This document shows, one piece after another, positions 8,955 through 18,303 of a stretch of 64,000 nucleotides of DNA. The translations under genes were made by a program, and so were the position numbers. Within the stretch, counting starts at the first letter, position 1, and every line of letters begins with the position of its first letter. The stretch comes from Acidicapsa acidisoli (lineage in GTDB: Bacteria; Acidobacteriota; Terriglobia; Terriglobales; Acidobacteriaceae): positions 372,001-436,000 of the forward strand of contig NZ_JAGSYI010000002.1 of the NCBI RefSeq assembly GCF_025685625.1, written 5' to 3'. Below the pieces are notes generated by a model. The model was not told the origin of the DNA, ran no database searches, and worked only from the letters and a program-made list of their open reading frames with translations.

Positions 8955-10727
8955 ATGCCAGTAGAGGAAGTCGTTCAAAAAGACTTTGAAGTTGAGATAC
9001 AGGCACGCATTGACGCGGAGCGCTCACGTCTGCGCGCCGAGGCTGGCCTGGCCCGCATGCGCGAGTTCAAAAAGCCGGTGGAGCGCACCTTTACCGGCGC
9101 CGAACGGGATTATGTCACCATCCTCTTCGGAGGCCTCACCTGGAAGCACGAGGAGATGATCAAGGCTGTCTTCCATGGCAGCGGCTACCGTTGCGAGAAC
9201 ATCCCCACGCCCGTCGTCGCCGACTTCCAGGCGGGCAAGGAGTTCGGCAACAACGGACAGTGCAACCCCACTTACTTCACCGTCGGCAATCTTGTCCGTT
9301 ACCTGCAAAGCCTTGAAGCTCAGGGCCTCACCCGCAAGCAGATCATCGATAACTACGTCTTCTTCACTGCCGGTTCCTGCGGCCCCTGCCGCTTCGGCAT
9401 GTACGAAGCCGAGTATCGTTTCGCGCTGCAGAATGCGGGCTTTGACGGCTTCCGCGTCCTGCTCTTTCAGCAGACCGACGGCATCAAGGCGGCCAGCGGC
9501 GAGCCTGGCCTCAAGTTCTCCGTCGACTTCGGCATGGGCATGTTGAACGCCCTCAATCTCGGCGATGTCATCAACGAGCTTGTCTATCAGATCCGTCCCT
9601 TCGAAGTCACCAAGGGCGAAACCGACCGCGTCATCCAGAGCGCCGTCAAGACCCTCACTGACACGCTGCGCGGGCGTAAGCGCTGGCACATCCTGGAAGC
9701 CGCTCCAAAGTGGGCGCGCCCCTATATCGAAAAGAACAAGAAAATTGAAGGCATCGGCTGCACCTTGGGCAAGATCGTCCACAATGTCTATGGCAAGGAA
9801 TATGTCGGCGCGCTCCATGCCTGCCGCGATCGCATCGACGCCATCGAAGTCGATCGCCTGCGTGTCAAGCCCGTCATCAAGATCACCGGCGAGTTCTGGG
9901 CGCAGACCACGGAAGGCGATGGCAACTTCAACATGTTCGCTTTCCTCGAGCGCGAAGGCGCTCAAGTACTCGTCGAGCCCATCGCTACCTGGATCGCTTA
10001 CATGATGTATGTGGCCAAGGAAGGCGCCAAGGCTCGCGCCTACGCCGAAGCTCTTTATCAAGACCCTAAGTGGTACGAGATCAAGAAGCGTATGGCCAAC
10101 GAGCTCAAGCTGTTCAAGAAGACCGGTGGTTTAAGCGCCGGCAGCGCCATGTGGACTTACTTCTATCACCGCACCATTCGCCATATGGGCGACACCGCGC
10201 ATCACCTGATCCCTCAGAAAGAGCTCTCGCGTCTAGCGCATCCCTTCTATCATCAGCTCGCTCGCGGCGGCGAAGGCTACATGGAAGTCGGCAAGAACGT
10301 CTACTACACCGTCAACCATCTTTGCCACATGGTGCTTGCTCTAAAGCCCTTCGGCTGCATGCCTTCGACCCAGTCCGACGGCGTTCAGTCACGCGTTGTC
10401 AACAAGTTCAAGGACATGATCTTCCTTCCCATCGAGACCTCAGGGGAAGGCGAAGTCAATGCTCACAGCCGCGTGCAGATGGCCCTCGCCGAAGCCAAGG
10501 CCAAGGCCCGCGCCGAGTTCGACAGTGTCCTCGCTCAAACCGGGAAGTCTCTGGACGATCTGCGCGAATATGTCGATGCGCATCCGGAGCTCAAGCACGC
10601 GCTCTACAAAGTGCCGCATCGTGAAGGTGTCGCAGGCACGGCGGCCCAGTTCGCCGCTCACGTCAGCGACCTTATGAATCGCGATCGCAAATATCATCCG
10701 CGTTCCGCCAAAACCCAGGCTGCCTAG
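8955..10727 (+). CDS. 2-hydroxyacyl-CoA dehydratase-like protein (COG3581/HgdB-related)
   Basis: 590 aa from ATG 8955 with AAGGAGAG upstream. It resembles the component that elsewhere is fused to, or encoded beside, BadF/HgdC-type activases (COG3581 group). Cysteines likely to hold an Fe-S cluster are seen in GQCNPTYFTVGN (Cys103) and AGSCGPCRFGMYEAE (Cys142, Cys145). HgdB-type proteins reduce substrates with low-potential electrons delivered by the ATP-driven activase. Some relatives carry a double-cubane [8Fe-9S] cluster. The activase follows 262 nt downstream on the same strand. The exact substrate (acyl-CoA or small molecule) cannot be read from the sequence. The last 60 residues are charged and helical, without a known domain. 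Confidence 0.85.
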   Translation: MPVEEVVQKDFEVEIQARIDAERSRLRAEAGLARMREFKKPVERTFTGAERDYVTILFGGLTWKHEEMIKAVFHGSGYRCENIPTPVVADFQAGKEFGNNGQCNPTYFTVGNLVRYLQSLEAQGLTRKQIIDNYVFFTAGSCGPCRFGMYEAEYRFALQNAGFDGFRVLLFQQTDGIKAASGEPGLKFSVDFGMGMLNALNLGDVINELVYQIRPFEVTKGETDRVIQSAVKTLTDTLRGRKRWHILEAAPKWARPYIEKNKKIEGIGCTLGKIVHNVYGKEYVGALHACRDRIDAIEVDRLRVKPVIKITGEFWAQTTEGDGNFNMFAFLEREGAQVLVEPIATWIAYMMYVAKEGAKARAYAEALYQDPKWYEIKKRMANELKLFKKTGGLSAGSAMWTYFYHRTIRHMGDTAHHLIPQKELSRLAHPFYHQLARGGEGYMEVGKNVYYTVNHLCHMVLALKPFGCMPSTQSDGVQSRVVNKFKDMIFLPIETSGEGEVNAHSRVQMALAEAKAKARAEFDSVLAQTGKSLDDLREYVDAHPELKHALYKVPHREGVAGTAAQFAAHVSDLMNRDRKYHPRSAKTQAA

Positions 10728-10737
10728 CGAGTTGCCG

Positions 10738-10986
10738 ATGTTCCCGATGTCCTTTGTCACGCGCATTGCTTTCGGGGTTTCCTTCGGGCTTCTAGTGCTC
10801 AGCGCTTTGGCCGTCGTTGCAGTCGCCGTGCAGCGCGGCAGGCGCTGCGCTCTAGTCGCCCCCAGGAGATCCCCGAAGCAAGCCGCGCGAGAGAACATCC
10901 ACGTACTCGCCGCATTCGAGCGTCAGAACCACATTAAACGGCCGCCCTTTCTTTCTCATTCAGGCGGCTCATTCTTGAGGGACTAA
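10738..10986 (+). CDS. Doubtful small membrane ORF between dehydratase and activase
   Basis: An open frame of 82 codons fills the gap and stops 3 nt before the activase start. Residues 6-30 form a plausible membrane helix (FVTRIAFGVSFGLLVLSALA...). The remainder is basic and rich in Arg and Pro with no fold I recognise. Without a ribosome binding site it may be untranslated leader. I list it because its position and helix could matter for an activase complex. Confidence 0.2.
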   Translation: MFPMSFVTRIAFGVSFGLLVLSALAVVAVAVQRGRRCALVAPRRSPKQAARENIHVLAAFERQNHIKRPPFLSHSGGSFLRD

Positions 10987-10989
10987 GCG

Positions 10990-13900
10990 ATGCAGCAATT
11001 CTTCGTTGGTTTGGATGTCGGTTCGACCACCGTGAAAGCAATCGTCGTGGACGCCGCCACAGATATCACCATCTGGCAGGACTATCAGCGCCATGAAACG
11101 CGTCAGCCTGAGAAGGTGCTTGAGTTTCTGCGCCGCATGGAAGCGGAAACTGGCATCTCGCCCGCCAACACCCGCATCTTCGTCACAGGCTCAGGCGGCG
11201 GCACCATCGCCGAGATGATCGGGGCCAAGTTCGTGCAGGAAGTCCACGCCGTTTCCCTAGCCGTAGAAAAGCTTCATCCCGAGGTCTATTCGGTCATCGA
11301 GCTGGGCGGTCAAGACGCCAAAATCATCGTCTTCAAAGATGACGAAGAGACTGGCCGCAAGAAGAAGATTCCTTCGATGAACGACAAATGCGCGGGAGGC
11401 ACCGGCGCTGTCATCGACAAGATCAACGCCAAGCTCAAAATTCCCGTTGCCGAGCTTTCCAATCAGGGTTATCAGGGCATCAAGCTGCATAAAGTCGCCG
11501 GCAAATGCGGCGTCTTCGCCGAGACCGATATCAACGGCCTGCAAAAAACCGGCACCCCGCCCAGCGAGCTCATGGCCTCGCTCTTTGAAGCCATCGTCCT
11601 GCAAAACCTGAGCGTCCTCACCCGCGGCCATACGCTGCGTCCGCACGTGCTGCTCCTCGGCGGCCCCAACGGCTTCATCCGCGGGATGCGCGAAGCGTGG
11701 CAGGCCAACATCCCGCGCATGTGGAAGGAGCGCAAAGTCGAAATCCCCGAAGGCTCCAAGCCGGAAGACCTCATCAAAGTCCCGCAGAACGCGCAGTACT
11801 TCGCCGCCCTCGGTTCGGTCGAGTTCGGCAAGGATGAAGACCCTGGCGTAGGCCGTTATCTCGGCACGGAAAAGCTCGTCTACTACATCGACTTCGGCCG
11901 CGCCGAAGAGAAAGCGTCAGCCGGCGGCAAAGGCCTCGTCGCCGAAGAGACGGAGTTCGAATCCTTTAAGTCCGCGTACAAGCCCAAGAAATTCATCCCC
12001 TTTGACTTCGTCTCGGGCAGCACCGTCTCCGGCTTCGTCGGCATTGACGGCGGTTCCACATCCACCAAGGCCGTTCTCCTCGGAACGGACGGAACGATTC
12101 TTTGCAAGGCCTACCAGCTCTCCAACGGCAATCCCATCCAGGACACCATCGAGATGTTCGAGAAGCTGCGGGAACAGGTCGAGGGCAAAGGCGCCGCGAT
12201 CGAAGTCCTCGGCGTCGGCACCACCGGCTATGCGAAAGACATTCTCAGAGACGTGCTCAACGCCGACGTCGCACTCGTCGAGACCGTCGCCCATACCGAG
12301 TCCGCCCTCAAGTTCTACGACGACCCTCACGTCATCGTCGATGTTGGTGGTCAGGACATCAAGCTCATCGTTCTGAAAGATGGCCGCGTCAAAGACTTCA
12401 AGCTCAACACACAGTGCTCGGCCGGCAATGGATACTTCCTTCAGTCCACCGCTGAAGGTTTTGGCATGAAGGTCGAAGAGTTCGCCGACATCGCTTTCGC
12501 GGCCAAGTCCATGCCCTCTTTCGGCTATGGCTGCGCCGTCTTCATGCAGTCGGATATCGTCAATTTCCAGCGTCAGGGCTGGCGCTCGGAAGAGATCCTC
12601 GCCGGTCTCGCTGACGTGTTGCCGAAGAACGTCTTCCTCTACGTCGCCAGCATTCCTAACTTAGCGGCGCTCGGCTCACGCTTCGTCTTGCAGGGTGGCA
12701 CACAGAACAACCTCGCCGTCGTCAAAGCCGAGGTCGACTTCATCAAATCCAGCTTCCGCGCCAACGGCAAAGTGCCCGAGATCATCGTCCACGAACACTG
12801 TGGCGAGTCCGGAGCTATCGGCGCGGCGCAGGAGGCCCTGCGTCTCTGGACCAACGGCAAGAAGACCACATTCATCGGCATCGAAGCCGTCGCCAACATC
12901 CGTTACCACACCACCCGCAACGAAGACACGCGCTGCTACTTCTGCAAGAACAACTGCCTGCGCACCTTCATCGATGTGGACGTGAGCGGAGCACAAGACT
13001 CCGCCGCAGCCCACGAAGACCGCGCTGCCACACAACAAGAGGTCGCAGCCGTCGCCGCGCAGCTTCCCAGCCTCGAATCCATTCAGGCCAATCTGCCCGC
13101 AGCACCTGAAGCTCACGGCTCCTCCTGCAGCACCGGAGGCGGCTGCAGTTCGCACGCGCCCGCCACTTTCAAAGCCAAGGCCGAGCCTCTCGTGCAGATC
13201 CAGCTCTCGCCCGGCTCCAGCAAGTCCATAGAACTTCCTAAGCCCGTCGAATTTCAGCCGCGCAAGACCAAAGTTCCGTTGCGCATGGGCGAGCAGCGCC
13301 TCATCATAGCCACCTGCGAAAAAGGCGCTGTCGAAGATCTGGACGAGATGAAAGATATCAAGGCCGACATCGACAAGATGAAGGAAGCCAATCCCAACTT
13401 TGTCGACATCGCCGCCCGCGATTTCTTTCGCCACCGGCAGGTCGACATCGTGGCCGACCCCATCCCCAGCAGCAAAGGCTTCTTCGTGGCAAAGAGCATC
13501 AAAGAGCGCGTGCCGCTCATGGAGCGCCGCAAAGACTTCCGCATCGGCATTCCGCGCCTGCTCAACACCTACAGCTACGCGCCGCTCTTCAATGCCTACT
13601 TCGCCAGTCTCGGCCTCAAGTCGGAGAACATCCTCTACTCCGACTACACCACCCCCGAACTCTATCGCGCCGGCGCGAGCCGTGGCGCTATCGACCCCTG
13701 CTACCCTTCCAAAATCGGCATAGCCCACGTCTACAACCTGCTGGCCACCAAGCACAACAAAAAGCCCCTCAATGCCATCTGGTTCCCCATGTATGACGTG
13801 CTGCACACCCACCTGAGCAACCTCACTGGCTCAAACGCCTGCCCCACCGTCACCGCCACACCCGAAACTGTCAAAGCCGCCTTCACCAAGGAAACCGATA

Positions 13901-14697
13901 TCTTCGCCGAGAACAACATCCTCTATCTCGATCCCATCCTCAACCTACGCGACCGCAAGATCTGCGCCGACCAGATGTACAAAGCATGGGCTCCCATCCT
14001 CGGCCTCAGCCGCGAAGAAAATGACCGCGCCCTCGACGTCGGCTTCCTCGCCCTCCAGGCCTGCGAGTCAGAAATCCGCAGCAAGGCTCGCGAGACCCTC
14101 GATCAGCTTGAGCGCGAAGATCGCATCGGCATTGTCATGCTCGGCCGTGTCTATCACCACGATCCCGGCCTCAATCACGAGATCATGGAAGAGTTCCAGA
14201 AGCTCGGCTATCCCGTCTTCTCGCAAAGCACCTTGCCTCTCGATGAAGACCTGCTCGATCGCCTCTTCGGCGACGAAGTCCGCGCCGGCCTCATCCAGGA
14301 TCCGCTCGATATCGCCGACGTCTGGAAGAACCGCTACTCCACCAGCACGAACCACAAGGTATGGGCAGCCAAGTTCACCGCGCGCCATCCAAACCTCGTA
14401 GCTCTTGAGGTTTCCAGCTTTAAGTGCGGCCACGACGCGCCTATCTACGGCGTCATCGAGGGCATCATCGAACAGTCCGGCACGCCTTACTTCTCCTTTA
14501 AAGACCTCGACGAGAACAAGCCTACCGGCTCCATCCGCATTCGCGTTGAGACCATCGACTACTTTCTCCGCCGCTATCGCGAAGACATCATCAAGCGCCG
14601 CCGGATCGAAGGCGACATCGAAGCCCAGCTTGCAACCTTCGAACAATCTCTCCGCAGTCAGAGCGAAGAAAACCTCTCGCCCGTAGCCGCCGACTGA
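10990..14697 (+). CDS. Fused double BadF/HgdC-type activase with DUF2229 domain
   Basis: 1235 aa. ATG 10990 has GAGGGAC upstream. There are two ASKHA ATPase domains. The first (1-290) has DVGSTTVKA, ELGGQDAK and the Fe-S ligands Cys134 (NDKCAGGTG) and Cys173 (AGKCGVF). The second (345-635) has GIDGGSTSTKA, DVGGQDIK, Cys476 (QCSAGNG) and Cys515 (GYGCAVF). Next comes a CX2CX3C motif at 649-656, then a low-complexity linker with Cys713/Cys719, then a DUF2229/COG3580 region (about 770-1235). Activases of this type hydrolyse ATP to push an electron onto a partner dehydratase. Two ATPase copies in one chain may mimic the usual homodimer. The HgdB-like partner is encoded upstream and an FtsX permease starts 6 nt downstream. 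Confidence 0.92.
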   Translation: MQQFFVGLDVGSTTVKAIVVDAATDITIWQDYQRHETRQPEKVLEFLRRMEAETGISPANTRIFVTGSGGGTIAEMIGAKFVQEVHAVSLAVEKLHPEVYSVIELGGQDAKIIVFKDDEETGRKKKIPSMNDKCAGGTGAVIDKINAKLKIPVAELSNQGYQGIKLHKVAGKCGVFAETDINGLQKTGTPPSELMASLFEAIVLQNLSVLTRGHTLRPHVLLLGGPNGFIRGMREAWQANIPRMWKERKVEIPEGSKPEDLIKVPQNAQYFAALGSVEFGKDEDPGVGRYLGTEKLVYYIDFGRAEEKASAGGKGLVAEETEFESFKSAYKPKKFIPFDFVSGSTVSGFVGIDGGSTSTKAVLLGTDGTILCKAYQLSNGNPIQDTIEMFEKLREQVEGKGAAIEVLGVGTTGYAKDILRDVLNADVALVETVAHTESALKFYDDPHVIVDVGGQDIKLIVLKDGRVKDFKLNTQCSAGNGYFLQSTAEGFGMKVEEFADIAFAAKSMPSFGYGCAVFMQSDIVNFQRQGWRSEEILAGLADVLPKNVFLYVASIPNLAALGSRFVLQGGTQNNLAVVKAEVDFIKSSFRANGKVPEIIVHEHCGESGAIGAAQEALRLWTNGKKTTFIGIEAVANIRYHTTRNEDTRCYFCKNNCLRTFIDVDVSGAQDSAAAHEDRAATQQEVAAVAAQLPSLESIQANLPAAPEAHGSSCSTGGGCSSHAPATFKAKAEPLVQIQLSPGSSKSIELPKPVEFQPRKTKVPLRMGEQRLIIATCEKGAVEDLDEMKDIKADIDKMKEANPNFVDIAARDFFRHRQVDIVADPIPSSKGFFVAKSIKERVPLMERRKDFRIGIPRLLNTYSYAPLFNAYFASLGLKSENILYSDYTTPELYRAGASRGAIDPCYPSKIGIAHVYNLLATKHNKKPLNAIWFPMYDVLHTHLSNLTGSNACPTVTATPETVKAAFTKETDIFAENNILYLDPILNLRDRKICADQMYKAWAPILGLSREENDRALDVGFLALQACESEIRSKARETLDQLEREDRIGIVMLGRVYHHDPGLNHEIMEEFQKLGYPVFSQSTLPLDEDLLDRLFGDEVRAGLIQDPLDIADVWKNRYSTSTNHKVWAAKFTARHPNLVALEVSSFKCGHDAPIYGVIEGIIEQSGTPYFSFKDLDENKPTGSIRIRVETIDYFLRRYREDIIKRRRIEGDIEAQLATFEQSLRSQSEENLSPVAAD

Positions 14698-14703
14698 CCC
14701 GGT

Positions 14704-15816
14704 ATGCGTCTACGCCTGAACTCGCTCAACACCTTTGTGCTGGCTAACGTGGCGCATCGGCCGGTCCGCACCATCCTCAGCGTCCTCGCCATCGCAGTCG
14801 AAGTCACCATGATCCTCACCCTCGTCGGCGTCAGCTACGGCACTCTCGACGCCACTGCGCGCCGAGCCCGCGGAGTCGGCGCGGATATCATGATCCGCCC
14901 ACCCGGCTCCTCCATCATCGGGCTCAGCACTGCTCCCATGTCCGATCATTTCATCCCATTTCTGCAGAAGCAGCCTTACGTCGTCCTCGCCATGGGCACC
15001 GGCGTGCAGCCTCTCGAAGGCTTTGACACCATCACCGGCCTCGACCTCGACGTCTTCACCAAAATGAGCGGCGGCTTCCACTTTCTGGAAGGCGGCCCGT
15101 TCAAAAGCGATGACGACATCCTCGTCGACGAGTACTACGCCCGCGAGAAACACCTCCACGTCGGCGACCCCATCCACCTCATCAATCACGACTGGCATCT
15201 GGCCGGCATTTTCGAATCCGGCAAGCTGACCCGCATTGCCGTCAAGCTCTCCGTCCTGCAAGACCTCACCGGGAACCCTGGCCGCCTCAGCCAGATCTAC
15301 CTCAAAGTCGACAATCCCGATCAAGCCTCGCAAGTCGTGGAGGAGTTGAAGAAGCTCATGCCCGGCTATCCCATCTACACCATGGAAGAGTTCACCTCGC
15401 TGCTCACCGTCAACAGCGTAGGCCTGCTGCGCAACTTCATCGCTGTAGTCATCGGAGTGGCCGTCATCGTCGGCTTCATCGTCGTCTATATGGCCATGTA
15501 CACCGCCGTGCTCGAACGCACCCGCGAGATCGGAATCCTCAAGGCCATGGGCGCTTCTTCCGGCCTCATCCTCAGCCTGCTCCTGAAAGAGATCCTCGCC
15601 TTAGCCTGCTCCGGAGTCGTCGCTGGCATCCTGCTCACCTACGGTACGCAATGGACGATGAAGCACCTCGTCCCATCCAGCCTCAATCAGGAAACCGTCT
15701 ACGTCTGGTGGCCCATCGCCGCACTCATCGCCATCGCAGGAGCGATGCTCGGCGCTATCGTCCCAGTTCTCAAAGCCGTCCGCCAGGACGTAACCGAGGC
15801 CCTCTCCTACGAATAA
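14704..15816 (+). CDS. FtsX/MacB-type ABC transporter permease
   Basis: 370 aa with the standard FtsX layout: an N-terminal membrane helix (about 18-40), a periplasmic MacB-PCD-like domain (about 45-230), and three C-terminal helices (about 240-265, 290-315, 335-360). The C-terminal region has ERTREIGILKAMGAS, the cytoplasmic coupling motif of the family. It lies 6 nt after the activase gene, so it is almost surely cotranscribed. No ABC ATPase or membrane-fusion gene is adjacent, so it either recruits an ATPase encoded elsewhere or has another role. The link between a mechanotransmitting permease and an Fe-S reductase operon is unexplained. Confidence 0.9.
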   Translation: MRLRLNSLNTFVLANVAHRPVRTILSVLAIAVEVTMILTLVGVSYGTLDATARRARGVGADIMIRPPGSSIIGLSTAPMSDHFIPFLQKQPYVVLAMGTGVQPLEGFDTITGLDLDVFTKMSGGFHFLEGGPFKSDDDILVDEYYAREKHLHVGDPIHLINHDWHLAGIFESGKLTRIAVKLSVLQDLTGNPGRLSQIYLKVDNPDQASQVVEELKKLMPGYPIYTMEEFTSLLTVNSVGLLRNFIAVVIGVAVIVGFIVVYMAMYTAVLERTREIGILKAMGASSGLILSLLLKEILALACSGVVAGILLTYGTQWTMKHLVPSSLNQETVYVWWPIAALIAIAGAMLGAIVPVLKAVRQDVTEALSYE

Positions 15817-16331
15817 AAGGACAGCGCCAGCATACTTCAAGAACTCGCGGGCACCATTGAACTAACCCTTCATGGGGACGCCCCCTTGATATGGCACTCG
15901 CTACATCTCAACACGAGATATGAGGTGCTTCTCATACTTCCGGGCGTGGTGTGTTCTCTTGACCATCCTGCATAATCCGGCCTGAACAATCAGCTTCCCT
16001 CTTGTGTCTCCAATTGATAGATCGTCCGAGGAAGACCTACATGCTAGACCTGAACACTCTCTGTGCCCTTGCATGCCTACAGTTCGCGCCCCAAATTCTT
16101 GCGCTGGTACGTCGTCCCGGTGGGCTGCAATTTCTTTCGTCGCTCTTGCTTGTGGCCTTGGTTATCCGCCTAGGCGGGAGACACAACTGTCGTCTCTCAA
16201 ACGTCAACCCTTGAGATGCCTGCACGATGCAGGATGGCCCCTTCAATAAGCGACTGGGGCTGTTCTTGCCAATTGATCGGCTCGCTGAATTACTGGACAC
16301 GAAACCTCCAGCACTCCAGGGAGAGAGGCTC
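15817..16331. other. Intergenic region without a convincing gene
   Basis: About 515 bases between the permease and the 3' end of the LysR gene, which point toward each other. Short frames exist on the plus strand (16002-16249), but they lack ribosome binding sites and read like random translation. I saw no strong terminator hairpin, tRNA or repeat. Confidence 0.5.
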
Positions 16332-17249
16332 TTACTTCCGGCTGAGTCCGGGTCTTTTCCGCATCTTAAGGGCCAGTTCAAGAAACGAACGAAGCACAGG
16401 ATTCTCGCGCTGTGGTGACCAGGCAATCACGAGGTCGATGAATGCCGTGCGATCGGCGAGGGGAACTAGCGCCAGTTCATTATGATGCAAGATGGTCGAA
16501 CTGCGCACCAATATGGCCACGCCCTCCCCAGCCTCAACGAGCGCGGCCATGCCGGAGCCGACCATCGTTGTAGCCCCTATCCGCGGAGAAAAGCCCGCAT
16601 CCGCGCAAAGAGAAATCACTTTGTCAAAGGCGAATGGCGAATAATTGCGGTCAGGCAGAATGAATCGTTCGTTAGCAAGTTCGCGTATAAGAATGCTGCG
16701 CTTCTTTGCAAGAGGATGACTTTTGAGTATCAGCGCATTCAGCCGGTCCGAATGGAGATGTTCGAAGTGTAAAGTAGCCGCGTCTGATGGTGGCATGGGC
16801 CGAGTAAACGCCACATCAATCGTTCCGGCTTGCAAGGCCTTGTAATGCATCGCGGTCGTCATCTCCACCAGTGAAACTTGCACGTCCTGAAAGCGGCGCT
16901 TGAATTCTTTGATGATTGCCGGAAAGCATGTCCCAGTACCTCCAGCGAAAAAACCTATGGTCAGAGTCCCGACTTCACCGCGAAGAGACCGCTGCACATT
17001 GGCGACAGCACCGTCGGCGAAGGCTAGCACAGTCTTCGCATCCTGCAGGAAGAGCTCGCCGTGGTAGGTAAGACGGATTTTGTGCTTCTCTCGATCAAAA
17101 AGAGATGCTCCAAGTTCCTCTTCAAGATCGCGTATCTGTACGCTAATAGCGGACTGGGACACGTGGAGAAGACGAGCCGCTCGCGCAAACCCTCCGTTTT
17201 CTGCGACGGCGATGAAATAGCGCAGGTGTCTAAGTTCCATGTGTGACAT
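16332..17249 (-). CDS. LysR-family transcriptional regulator
   Basis: 305 aa. The N-terminal winged helix-turn-helix (about 5-62) has the typical LRYFIAVAENGGFARAA...LHVSQSAISVQI pattern followed by DLEEELGASLF. A periplasmic-binding-protein-like co-inducer domain follows (about 90-295). ATG 17249 is preceded by GGTGAG. It diverges from a SnoaL / isochorismatase-like / FUSC-like operon that begins at 17782, a common arrangement for a LysR regulator and its target. A palindromic operator lies just upstream of its own start, so autoregulation is likely. The inducer is unknown. The isochorismatase-like and FUSC-like targets suggest an aromatic or quinone-like compound, but this is inference. Confidence 0.95.
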   Translation of the reverse strand: MSHMELRHLRYFIAVAENGGFARAARLLHVSQSAISVQIRDLEEELGASLFDREKHKIRLTYHGELFLQDAKTVLAFADGAVANVQRSLRGEVGTLTIGFFAGGTGTCFPAIIKEFKRRFQDVQVSLVEMTTAMHYKALQAGTIDVAFTRPMPPSDAATLHFEHLHSDRLNALILKSHPLAKKRSILIRELANERFILPDRNYSPFAFDKVISLCADAGFSPRIGATTMVGSGMAALVEAGEGVAILVRSSTILHHNELALVPLADRTAFIDLVIAWSPQRENPVLRSFLELALKMRKRPGLSRK

Positions 17250-17262
17250 TCTATCTCACCGC

Positions 17263-17285
17263 GGTTATCGGTTTTTCCGATAACC
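17263..17285. promoter_or_regulatory. LysR-type operator palindrome
   Basis: GGTTATCGG-TTTTT-CCGATAACC is a perfect 9-bp inverted repeat with a 5-nt centre, 13 nt upstream of the LysR start. It contains the T-N11-A geometry (TTATCGG...CCGATAA) typical of LysR-type binding sites. The position fits autorepression and may also serve the divergent operon. Confidence 0.65.
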
Positions 17286-17781
17286 CTGCGCGGAACAAAG
17301 CGCGATTCTTCTCCATACCGACCCGAATCCATATTGCAATGACGTTTTTCACCGGTGTGTCACTCGGAGAGAGGTAGCTAAGAGGCATTACGAAACAACC
17401 GGTTGAGCTTCATGTTCGCAATCGTTAACGAAGTATGGAGGTTCTCCTCCATAAGAATGAAAATAAGCTTCTTAAGCTAACACAAGATTGGGTAGTGGAG
17501 ATTGATGCCTCAACGATCACTTCCGTATAGCCAATCATCCGCCCAGACCTCTAAGCCAGAGCCTTTCCGCCGGCGCTGCACGCTGAGGGTGTTGGTGGCT
17601 TGTTACCAGGTGAAAATACGGTGATGCGTTTTCCTCTTTATATCCGCTGCGATCTAATCCGGAAGGCAATTGGCCCGCCGACGCTGCAACCGTTGCTTCA
17701 TTTATCGGTGAGCAGCCGCAACTTGGGCGCGTAATCGAAAACGCCCGCAACAAAAATTTCAAAAACAAAGGAGAAACTCTG
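17286..17781. promoter_or_regulatory. Regulatory region of the SnoaL operon with a 20-bp palindrome
   Basis: About 500 bases without a gene. At 17434-17453 lies a perfect palindrome, TATGGAGG-TTCT-CCTCCATA, followed at about 17464-17480 by a second imperfect one (TAAGCTT-CTTAAGCTAA). Both are AT-rich and lie some 300-350 bp before the SnoaL start, so a long leader or a second regulator is possible. The SnoaL gene has a clear AAAGGAG 8 nt before its ATG. Confidence 0.4.
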
Positions 17782-18186
17782 ATGGCAATTACACACGAAC
17801 GTGTTCGCGAAATCTTCAAAGGGCTGGAGAACGGCGAAGGCTCTGCCTTCTTCCAACACGTTGCTGAAAACGTCGACTGGACAGTAATGGGAACGCACCC
17901 TCTGGGCGGTCACTACCTCAGCAAGAAGGCCTTCGTCGCAGGCACCTTCGCAAAGCTGGGGCAGGTTCTTCCTCACGGCGCTCAGCTGCATACCGAGAGC
18001 GTGATCGTCGAAGGCGATCAGGCCGTGATCGAGCTTCATTCGCTTGCGACAGCCAAGAATGGCATGCGTTTCGATAATCGCTACTGCTGGGTGGTCGCTT
18101 TTCAGGACGAATTGATCGTTCGGGTTCGCGCCTACCTCGACTCGGCCCTCGTCGCGCGCCTGTTCGAGGAGAATCCGATTGCATAA
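17782..18186 (+). CDS. SnoaL/NTF2-like protein
   Basis: 134 aa. The size and pattern fit the NTF2-like cone fold: an N-terminal helix (HERVREIFKGLENGEGSAFF), VAENVDWTVMGTHPLGGHY, and a C-terminal sheet (YCWVVAFQDELIVRVRAYLDS). SnoaL-like proteins act as small-molecule isomerases, cyclases, hydrolases or ligand carriers, and the sequence does not say which. The start is supported by AAAGGAG at 17768-17774. It is first in an operon with an isochorismatase-like protein and a FUSC-like membrane protein, divergent from a LysR gene. A role in modifying or binding a toxic aromatic molecule is plausible but unproven. Confidence 0.85.
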   Translation: MAITHERVREIFKGLENGEGSAFFQHVAENVDWTVMGTHPLGGHYLSKKAFVAGTFAKLGQVLPHGAQLHTESVIVEGDQAVIELHSLATAKNGMRFDNRYCWVVAFQDELIVRVRAYLDSALVARLFEENPIA

Positions 18187-18303
18187 TCGGTGAGAACTTT
18201 CGTTTCTACGGCGTTCCCGCGTCACGATTCCCGATATCGTGTGGACCGGATCGCGCCTGTCCGCGAGCGCAACTTGCGCTCAATCAATCTGAAAGGAACA
18301 GAG

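Noticed and set aside
9024-10061. Long minus-strand frame of 345 codons
   Set aside because: Antisense shadow of the dehydratase-like gene, caused by high GC at third codon positions.
12676-13812. Long minus-strand frame of 378 codons
   Set aside because: Antisense shadow of the activase gene; low-complexity Gly/Val/Asp product without motifs.
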